The notes under the pieces: generated by a model
What the model saw: the letters and a program-made list of their open reading frames with translations, nothing else
What the model was told of the DNA's origin: nothing
The model's database searches: none
From: an uncultured Collinsella sp.
GTDB lineage: Bacteria > Actinomycetota > Coriobacteriia > Coriobacteriales > Coriobacteriaceae
Direction of reading: 5' to 3'
Length of the DNA stretch: 15,382 bases
Assembly: GCA_900757505.1 (NCBI GenBank)
Contig: CAAEOE010000002.1
Coordinates: 1-15,382, forward strand
In this document: positions 1 to 4,546 of the stretch, in pieces
Numbering within the stretch: the stretch's first letter is position 1
How the letters are laid out: the number at the start of each line of letters is the position of its first letter
Translations under genes and position numbers: made by a program

Positions 1-1
1 C

Positions 2-136
2 GATTTGGTGATCGCCGCGGTGGTCAAGACGCTGTTCCACGGCAGCCTGCGCGTGGACGAGGCAGACGAGGCGCTGGGCTTGGACGCGAGTCAGCACGGA
101 GAGAGCGCATACCCTTCCTTCTCGGGACTCGATTAG
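2..136 (+). CDS. amt: Ammonium transporter Amt, C-terminal end (partial)
   Basis: Only the last 44 codons are in the window; the gene starts upstream. The visible peptide has a hydrophobic stretch (LVIAAVVKTLF) followed by a charged cytoplasmic tail ending in GLDASQHGESAY and a few more residues. The tail pattern GLD-x3-HGE-x-AY is characteristic of the C-terminus of Amt/AmtB ammonium channels, where the tail touches the channel body and helps PII proteins gate it. The next gene is a PII protein, the classic partner, which strongly supports the call. The order amt then PII is the reverse of the E. coli glnK-amtB order. What is seen is the tail motif and the neighbour; the full transporter is inferred. 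Confidence 0.85.
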   Translation, partial: DLVIAAVVKTLFHGSLRVDEADEALGLDASQHGESAYPSFSGLD

Positions 137-137
137 C

Positions 138-247
138 GGCACGGGTTTCCCAGGCACCCGACCTTGCCCCTCAAACCGTCGCTTGCGTACCGAAGTACGC
201 GGCGCTCCTCTTTCGGGGCAATCTCGGGCACCTGGAAAACCCGTGCC
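138..247. repeat. Long imperfect inverted repeat between amt and the PII gene
   Basis: The arms are 138-170 and 215-247, each 33 bases and pairing at 28 of 33 positions; the outer ends read GGCACGGG and CCCGTGCC. The 44-base interior holds a second hairpin with a perfect 6-bp stem (GCGTAC 185-190, GTACGC 195-200) and the four-base loop CGAA. No T-run follows, so it is not a typical intrinsic terminator. It starts 2 bases after the amt stop and ends 45 bases before the PII start. It could be a palindromic repeat of the REP/MITE kind, or an RNA structure that sets the amt to PII transcript ratio. Confidence 0.75.
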
Positions 248-292
248 ATGTGAAGGTAAATCAATTTCTTTTATTGAAGAGAGGAATTCACT

Positions 293-631
293 ATGAAGAA
301 GATTACAGCGATTGTTCGTGCCGAGAAGCTTGAGGTTCTTAAAGACGCGCTGTTTGCTGCTGATGTTCGCGGCATGACCATCAACCAGGTGCAGGGCTGC
401 GGCGCACAGCATGGCTGGAAGGAATACGTACGCGGCAACGAGTTGCTTGTCAACACGATCCCTAAGGTGCAGTTCACCCTTATCTGCGCCGACGAGCATG
501 TCGACGGCATTGTCGAGATTATCTGCAACGCTGCTCGCACCGGTGCCGTTGGAGACGGCAAGATTTGGGTCGAGCCGGTCGAGGAGGTTATCCGCATCCG
601 TACCGGCGAACACGGCCCCGCCGCGGTGTAG
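293..631 (+). CDS. glnK: PII nitrogen regulatory protein (GlnB/GlnK family)
   Basis: This is a 112-residue PII signal protein, exactly the length of E. coli GlnB, which it matches without gaps. PII trimers sense ATP/ADP and 2-oxoglutarate and, beside an amt gene, usually block the ammonium channel when nitrogen is plentiful. Conserved ligand-site residues are present: Thr29, Gln39, Lys58, the GDGK loop at 87-90, and Arg101 and Arg103 in IRIRTGE. The T-loop is unusual: GlnB has Tyr46 and Tyr51, while here the positions are Val46 and Leu51, with a Tyr at 45. Tyr51 is the residue uridylylated in proteobacteria and adenylylated in some actinobacteria, so this protein probably cannot be modified in the standard way. 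The start has a good SD (GAGAGG, 279-284) about 8 bases upstream. It is probably co-transcribed with amt across the 156-base gap. GlnK is the likelier name from context. Confidence 0.93.
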   Translation: MKKITAIVRAEKLEVLKDALFAADVRGMTINQVQGCGAQHGWKEYVRGNELLVNTIPKVQFTLICADEHVDGIVEIICNAARTGAVGDGKIWVEPVEEVIRIRTGEHGPAAV

Positions 632-633
632 AA

Positions 634-698
634 TCGACCGCCTACCATCCGCAACGTTAAAATGCTGCAATGAGGCACAAGACTTGCGTTGCGGATGG
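634..698 (+). promoter_or_regulatory. Promoter of the first TetR gene inside a 12-bp inverted repeat
   Basis: The candidate -35 is TCGACC (634-639) and the -10 is TAAAAT (658-663), with 18 bases between. A perfect 12-bp inverted repeat has its left arm at 645-656 (CCATCCGCAACG), between the two promoter boxes. Its right arm at 687-698 contains the GGATGG that acts as ribosome binding site for the ATG at 706. A transcript starting near 670 would lack the left arm; a read-through transcript from the PII gene would carry both. The repeat could instead be a protein-binding operator. Repeat and boxes are seen; start site and function are inferred. Confidence 0.6.
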
Positions 699-705
699 AC
701 GGATT

Positions 706-1368
706 ATGGGTCGTAATAAATATCCCGAGGAGACGGTCGCGAAGATTCTCGACGCGGCGCTGGAGCTATTCTGCGCGCAGGGTTATGAGGGGACGAGCAT
801 TCAAGATATCGTCGACCGCCTCGATGGCATGACCAAGGGCGCTGTCTATCATCACTTTAAGAGCAAAGAGGGGATTTTCAACGCCGCATTTGATCGGGCA
901 ATGGCTCCGATTGTTGAGCGCCGCCGCTCAATGCTTGGTATCGGCAATATGACCGGAGCCCAAAAGCTCAAGCGGCTGTACGCGCCCGAGTCCGTCGTTC
1001 CACAAATTGAGCTATGGGCTCGCATGCATCCTGCGGCGGATCCGGTAAAAAGCTCGCGTCTACTGGCGATGCAGTACCAGGGCTCGTTTGACGAATCGGT
1101 CGATGGCTGTCTCTTGCCAGTGATCGAGGAGGGCATCGCCGACGGCTCCATTGTGTGCGAATGCCCGCGTGAAGCGGCGGAGGCCGTATCGATGTTGGCG
1201 AATCTTTGGCTGCTGCCGTTGTTCCGTCCGCTCGAGCCCAAGGAGCGAATGCTCGCTCGCGCACAATGTTTGGCGCAGATGGCGGCAGCGGTGGGGCTCG
1301 ATTTGGGTAATGAAGTGCTCCAGACAACGGCTCAGATATGGGACGTATGGAACCGTGCTGGGTGGTAA
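706..1368 (+). CDS. TetR/AcrR family transcriptional regulator, probable repressor of the adjacent MFS gene
   Basis: This is a 220-residue protein with an N-terminal TetR helix-turn-helix (about residues 13-57). The motif TSIQDIVDRL is followed by the recognition helix region TKGAVYHHFKSKEGI, the family hallmark. The C-terminal ligand domain (about 65-215) is not recognisable to a subfamily. I start it at ATG 706 because TetR proteins normally carry few residues before helix 1 and a GGATGG element lies 8 bases upstream; an in-frame ATG at 670 would add 12 residues but has no SD. The MFS transporter gene follows on the same strand. Two near-identical palindromes between them are natural binding sites, so this is probably a local repressor released by a substrate of the pump. 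The ligand is unknown. Confidence 0.9.
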   Translation: MGRNKYPEETVAKILDAALELFCAQGYEGTSIQDIVDRLDGMTKGAVYHHFKSKEGIFNAAFDRAMAPIVERRRSMLGIGNMTGAQKLKRLYAPESVVPQIELWARMHPAADPVKSSRLLAMQYQGSFDESVDGCLLPVIEEGIADGSIVCECPREAAEAVSMLANLWLLPLFRPLEPKERMLARAQCLAQMAAAVGLDLGNEVLQTTAQIWDVWNRAGW

Positions 1369-1369
1369 T

Positions 1370-1390
1370 ATAGATACTGACGGTATGTAA
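1370..1390. promoter_or_regulatory. Probable TetR operator, copy 1
   Basis: This 21-bp element begins 2 bases after the TetR stop codon and matches copy 2 (1435-1455) at 18 of 21 positions. Its half-sites are ATAGATAC and GTATGTAA around TGACG, an imperfect palindrome with 6 of 8 arm pairs. The two copies are 65 bp apart centre to centre, roughly six helical turns, so two repressor dimers could lie on the same face of the DNA. Identity as an operator is inferred from symmetry, repetition and position. Confidence 0.65.
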
Positions 1391-1400
1391 TTGATTTGTA

Positions 1401-1423
1401 AGGGTAGCCACGGCTGCCCTTTT
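1401..1423 (+). terminator. Small intrinsic terminator after the TetR gene
   Basis: The hairpin pairs AGGGTAGC (1401-1408) with GCTGCCCT (1413-1420), including one G-T wobble, with the 4-base loop CACG. TTT at 1421-1423 extends the T run that begins at 1420. It is short with a modest T-run, so termination may be partial. It lies between the two operator copies and would separate the TetR transcript from the MFS gene. Confidence 0.5.
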
Positions 1424-1434
1424 CAAGTCGATAA

Positions 1435-1455
1435 ATACATACTGGCGGTATGTAT
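1435..1455. promoter_or_regulatory. Probable TetR operator, copy 2, at the MFS translation start region
   Basis: This is a perfect palindrome: arms ATACATAC (1435-1442) and GTATGTAT (1448-1455) around TGGCG. Length, spacing and sequence style fit operators of TetR/AcrR-type repressors. The right edge touches the SD of the MFS gene (AGGGG, 1456-1460). Bound protein would therefore cover the start of the message or its promoter. I see no convincing -35/-10 pair to place the transcription start. Confidence 0.75.
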
Positions 1456-1467
1456 AGGGGCAGGCTT

Positions 1468-2730
1468 ATGGCTGGAATGCGGTGGAGTGGCGTCTCGTTG
1501 GCGCAAAAAACAGTGCGATCTATCAGGCTTTTCGGTCTTCTTGTTGCGCAGTTGTGCACGTATTCGATGCTGTCGGCGCTGTGCTTTGCGTATCCGCTTT
1601 ACTTGTTCGATTGCAGTGGATCGTCAACGTTATATGGCGTCGTCGTGGCGATAGCGTTCATACCCGGCGTACTCGCAACTCCGGTTGGCGGAATCTTGGC
1701 GGATAGGGGAAGACATCGCGAGGTCCTCGTGGCCCTCGGCATTGCTCTGATGACCGCATCACTGCTGTCTATCCCCATGAAGTGCTCATTGCCTCTTGCG
1801 GTCGTCGTAGTAGCGATACTTTGTGCTCAATATGGCGTTCAATCGCTGCTAAAGCCAATACTCCAAATTGAGACGGTGCGCATGGCGGGTGAAAAGAAGG
1901 TCGAGCAGGCCACTGCATTGGTTTCGCAGGTGACCATGGTGAGCAATATCTTGGGTCCTGTGGTCGGGACGGCAGTCTATGGGTGCTTTGGCATCGATGC
2001 TCTCTGCACAACCGCGTCGGTGGCGTTTGCGATGTCAGCTCTGTTGTTTGGGGGCGCGCTCAAGCAAAATGCCTCATCTGAAACGATGGGAGACGGCGCG
2101 ACTCGCATGACATGCCGAAACGATTTTCGGGAGTCGATTCGGTATCTGCTGCAAAATGCATCATTGGTCGCCGTGATTTTGCTTGCGGCCGTTTTAAACC
2201 TTGCGTTGGTTGGGCTAACGATTGGCGCTCCCATTATTGTTACAAAGCATCTCGGCATGCAATCGTCCTGCGTTGGGATGGTTGAGGTTGCTCTGGGCTT
2301 GGGTGGTCTTACCGGCAGTGGCTTGGTCGGCATTTGGCCGCATCGCTTTTCTTTCAATGGCATATGTCGATATGTTGCGATGATCTGTTTTGGAGTCGCA
2401 CCGATCATTGTCACGCTACTGTTCGGCGCAGATGCATGCATGCTCACCGTGTTTGTGGTTGGTTCGGCATGGGTCATGGTGTGGGCGAGCATTGCGTCGG
2501 TTGAAATCATCGCGTTTGTTCAGCGGGCAGCGCCGACTGAGCTCTGCGGAAAAGTGCTTTCGGTCGTTTACATGGTCCTTTCCTGCGCAATACCTATCGG
2601 CCAATTGACGTACGGGGTTGCATATGATCGATGGACACCGGCGATTGTATTCGCAGCCATGTTGGCGGTGCTGACGTTGACGACGGCTCTGTTTTATCGG
2701 CTGAAAAATCGATTGCGGCGATTGTCTTAA
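1468..2730 (+). CDS. MFS transporter, probable exporter
   Basis: This is a 420-residue membrane protein of the major facilitator superfamily with about 12 hydrophobic segments. The loop after the second helix carries the MFS signature GGILADRGRHREV (motif A, roughly residues 72-84), and a long polar loop near the middle (NASSETMGDGATRMTC) separates the six-helix halves. I choose ATG 1468 because AGGGG lies 7 bases upstream. An earlier in-frame ATG at 1450 falls inside the operator palindrome and has no SD. The cognate TetR gene and operators just upstream suggest a substrate-inducible efflux pump, but the substrate (drug, siderophore, metabolite) cannot be read from sequence. Codon use looks more A/T-rich than in the genes downstream, which may point to transfer of the TetR/MFS pair. 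Confidence 0.88.
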   Translation: MAGMRWSGVSLAQKTVRSIRLFGLLVAQLCTYSMLSALCFAYPLYLFDCSGSSTLYGVVVAIAFIPGVLATPVGGILADRGRHREVLVALGIALMTASLLSIPMKCSLPLAVVVVAILCAQYGVQSLLKPILQIETVRMAGEKKVEQATALVSQVTMVSNILGPVVGTAVYGCFGIDALCTTASVAFAMSALLFGGALKQNASSETMGDGATRMTCRNDFRESIRYLLQNASLVAVILLAAVLNLALVGLTIGAPIIVTKHLGMQSSCVGMVEVALGLGGLTGSGLVGIWPHRFSFNGICRYVAMICFGVAPIIVTLLFGADACMLTVFVVGSAWVMVWASIASVEIIAFVQRAAPTELCGKVLSVVYMVLSCAIPIGQLTYGVAYDRWTPAIVFAAMLAVLTLTTALFYRLKNRLRRLS

Positions 2731-2790
2731 CGCGCTGGGGCACCGTGAATTTGTGAAGGCGGTGGTACGCCGCGCCGGGACGGCATTGTT

Positions 2791-2846
2791 TGGACATGCC
2801 TCTCCTTCGTCTACAATATCGGGCAGACGAAGGAGAGGCATGTCCA
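2791..2846 (+). promoter_or_regulatory. Perfect 22-bp inverted repeat enclosing the promoter and ribosome binding site of the HAD gene
   Basis: Left arm 2791-2812 and right arm 2825-2846 are perfect reverse complements over 22 bp with a 12-base loop. The right arm contains the whole SD (AAGGAGAGG, 2830-2838) and reaches the first base of the ATG at 2846. The candidate -10 TACAAT (2812-2817) lies at the left arm and loop junction. A weak -35 (TGGACA 2791-2796, 15-base spacer) lies in the left arm. Transcription from here would begin near 2824, just before the right arm, giving a short open leader. A read-through message from the MFS gene would form the full hairpin. The repeat is seen; the mechanism is inferred. 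Confidence 0.8.
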
Positions 2847-3703
2847 TGATCAAGATGTTCGCGAGTGACTTAGACGGAACGCTGCTGAACGCCCTGCACG
2901 AGGCGGATGGGACCATCCGCCGCGCCATTCGCGAGCTGACTGAGGCTGGCCTGCACGTGGTTCCCGCGACTGGACGCTCGACGTTGCCGATCGGCGAGCA
3001 TGGCTTTACGGGCTTGGCGCTTGACGCCTGCTGCTCCAATGGATCCATCGTGCGCGACAGCCATGGCGAGGTGCTCAAGACTTGGACCATCGATCCGCAG
3101 GTCACTGAGGAACTGCTCAAGGCGTTCCCGGACATTTGCTTTGATTGTTCCACGCCCGATGGCATGTACTCGAGCGGTTCGTTCGAGATGCATCAGGCGG
3201 GCTTTAAAAAGGACAGTCCCATCAAGCGCATCGTGATGCGCGGCATGCGTGCGCGCGGCGGGTATCACGAGGAGCAGTATTTCGACCAGTCGATCGGTGA
3301 CATCCTGCGCCACGATGTATGCAAGATCAATTGTCGCGTGACCTCGCCCGAGCTGGAGCGCGACCTTAAGGCGTATCTTGCCGAGCGCTCGGACCGTGTG
3401 GTCAACGCGCCGTTCGATCCGGTGATGTTCGAGATCACGGACGCGGCATGCAACAAGGGCGAGAGCGTGGCCTGGCTGGCGGGTTACTACGGCATTGCCG
3501 AGGACGAGGTCGCGGTCTATGGAGACGGCGGCAACGACATCGCCATGCTCAAGCGTTTCCACCACAGCTACGCGACCAAAAACGCAAGCGATGCAGCTAA
3601 GGCCGCCGCGAGCGTGACCATCGGCAGCTGCATGGTCCATGCCGTCCCCAAACACATGCTCGCCACCATGCATAAGCAGAGCTCCCGCACCATCATCGAA
3701 TAA
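2846..3703 (+). CDS. Cof-type HAD-IIB family hydrolase (sugar-phosphate-type phosphatase)
   Basis: This is a 285-residue HAD phosphatase. All four catalytic motifs are visible: SDLDGTLLN with nucleophile Asp8 and acid/base Asp10; the Thr of PATGRS at residue 42; Lys204 in the CNKGESV stretch; and the acidic motif YGDGGNDIAML at 225-235. Layout and length, with a cap domain between motifs II and III, fit the Cof/HAD-IIB group. Members dephosphorylate sugar phosphates, flavin or cofactor phosphates, often with broad specificity; the substrate here is unknown. The start is ATG 2846, with GAGG 7 bases upstream; an ATG at 2840 lies too close to the SD. An open frame continues upstream to 2753, but that part encodes the inverted repeat and is not family sequence. 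The gene seems to be its own unit. Confidence 0.9.
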   Translation: MIKMFASDLDGTLLNALHEADGTIRRAIRELTEAGLHVVPATGRSTLPIGEHGFTGLALDACCSNGSIVRDSHGEVLKTWTIDPQVTEELLKAFPDICFDCSTPDGMYSSGSFEMHQAGFKKDSPIKRIVMRGMRARGGYHEEQYFDQSIGDILRHDVCKINCRVTSPELERDLKAYLAERSDRVVNAPFDPVMFEITDAACNKGESVAWLAGYYGIAEDEVAVYGDGGNDIAMLKRFHHSYATKNASDAAKAAASVTIGSCMVHAVPKHMLATMHKQSSRTIIE

Positions 3704-3734
3704 TGTGACAAAGGGACTGCCCCCTCGTCACATT
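3702..3734. repeat. Palindromic hairpin element at the end of the HAD gene
   Basis: Perfect 8-bp arms AATGTGAC (3702-3709) and GTCACATT (3727-3734) enclose a smaller GGG/CCC stem (3713-3715 with 3720-3722). The left arm overlaps the HAD stop codon. No T-run follows, so it may be a factor-dependent terminator, an mRNA 3'-end stabiliser, or one copy of a dispersed palindromic repeat. From memory, similar GTGAC...GTCAC palindromes are common between genes in Collinsella-like genomes, which I cannot verify here. Confidence 0.6.
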
Positions 3735-3758
3735 CCAAATATTGCCTTTACGTGTTGA

Positions 3759-3773
3759 TGCACACGGTGTGCA
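3759..3773. promoter_or_regulatory. Palindrome in the second TetR promoter region, candidate operator A
   Basis: This is a perfect 15-bp palindrome with arms TGCACAC and GTGTGCA around one central base. An AATAAT (3773-3778) at its right edge could be part of a -10 region, but no good -35 at standard spacing is evident. Together with the related palindrome at 3786-3803 it is a likely autoregulatory site for the TetR gene that begins at 3825. Confidence 0.55.
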
Positions 3774-3785
3774 ATAATACTCGCA

Positions 3786-3803
3786 CTGTGCAATAGCGCA
3801 CAG
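3786..3803. promoter_or_regulatory. Palindrome in the second TetR leader, candidate operator B
   Basis: Perfect 6-bp arms CTGTGC (3786-3791) and GCACAG (3798-3803) flank a 6-base spacer. The arms share the TGTGC core with the palindrome at 3759-3773, and the centres are about 28-29 bp apart. It ends 10 bases before the SD of the TetR gene. It could be a second operator for the same regulator or an RNA hairpin in the leader. Confidence 0.45.
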
Positions 3804-3824
3804 GCTGAGTAACAAGGAGGACGC

Positions 3825-4535
3825 TTGTCCCAGCTCGAGAAATGCGATCGCCGGTCCCTTCGCTCGCAGCGTGCCCTTCGCCAGGCACTTGCCAGCGAGC
3901 TTGCCGAAAGCGGCGACCTTTCGCGCATTAATGTCGCGTCGCTCACCGAGCGCGCCGGCCTTACGCGCCGCACGTTCTATTCGCACTACCGCGATATCCC
4001 CGACTTCATCAATCAAATCGAGGACGGCTTGCTGACCGAGATCCGTGAACGCATTGAGCTCATCACCGCAGCTCAGCTGCCCGATCTCTACCACAACATC
4101 GATGAACTCGAGCCGGCGCCCGGTTCGGTTGAACTGCTGCGCTATCTTGCGGCCAACCGCGACTTAATCGGTGCGCTGCTGGGTCCGGGCGGCGACCAGG
4201 CCTTCATTAAAAGGATCATCGACACCGCGCGTGAGGCTGTGGTGCCGCGTGCGCAGACGGGCATTTTGGGCCTGGCGCTGGGCACGTTCTTTGACTACTA
4301 CGTCACCTACGTCGTGAGCGCCGAGGTCGGCATGATTCAGCGCTGGTTTGAGCGTGGGCTCACCGAATCGCCCGAGGCCATGGCGCGCATTATGACGGTG
4401 CTCGCTTTTGTGCGCCCTGGTGACCTGTATGGCCAACCCATCGATATCAACGTGCCGGAATACGGCATGAAGCTATTGAACTTGCAGCTCGAGGACGCGG
4501 CCGACACCGCCGCAACCGTCGAGTCCAACAACTAA
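3825..4535 (+). CDS. TetR-like transcriptional regulator, probably autoregulatory and controlling the activase operon
   Basis: This is a 236-residue protein with a TetR-type helix-turn-helix at about residues 36-58 (VASLTERAGLTRRTFYSHY). The C-terminal domain (about 75-205) resembles, in general layout, the divergent TetR group that has a phenylalanine/tyrosine-rich core (FFDYYVTYV). I choose the TTG start at 3825 because a strong SD (AAGGAGG, 3814-3820) lies 4 bases upstream and the frame gives normal spacing before the HTH. The stop codon overlaps the SD of the activase gene, with 11 bases between stop and ATG, so the two genes are almost certainly one transcript. Two palindromes upstream suggest autoregulation. 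The ligand is unknown; an acyl-CoA or redox signal is only a guess from the neighbour. Confidence 0.88.
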   Translation: MSQLEKCDRRSLRSQRALRQALASELAESGDLSRINVASLTERAGLTRRTFYSHYRDIPDFINQIEDGLLTEIRERIELITAAQLPDLYHNIDELEPAPGSVELLRYLAANRDLIGALLGPGGDQAFIKRIIDTAREAVVPRAQTGILGLALGTFFDYYVTYVVSAEVGMIQRWFERGLTESPEAMARIMTVLAFVRPGDLYGQPIDINVPEYGMKLLNLQLEDAADTAATVESNN

Positions 4536-4546
4536 GAGGAGAGACA

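Noticed and set aside
1450..1467. Earlier start of the MFS gene at ATG 1450
   Set aside because: It lies inside the operator palindrome and has no SD, whereas ATG 1468 has AGGGG at 7 bases.
2753..2845. Upstream extension of the HAD protein from ATG 2753
   Set aside because: No SD is present, the encoded residues are basic and unlike HAD proteins, and the region is occupied by the inverted repeat and promoter. The SD at 2830-2838 serves ATG 2846.
2791..2846. An invertible promoter (inverton) flanked by inverted repeats
   Set aside because: The segment between the arms is only 12 bases, too short to carry a promoter that could be flipped usefully, and no invertase gene is nearby.
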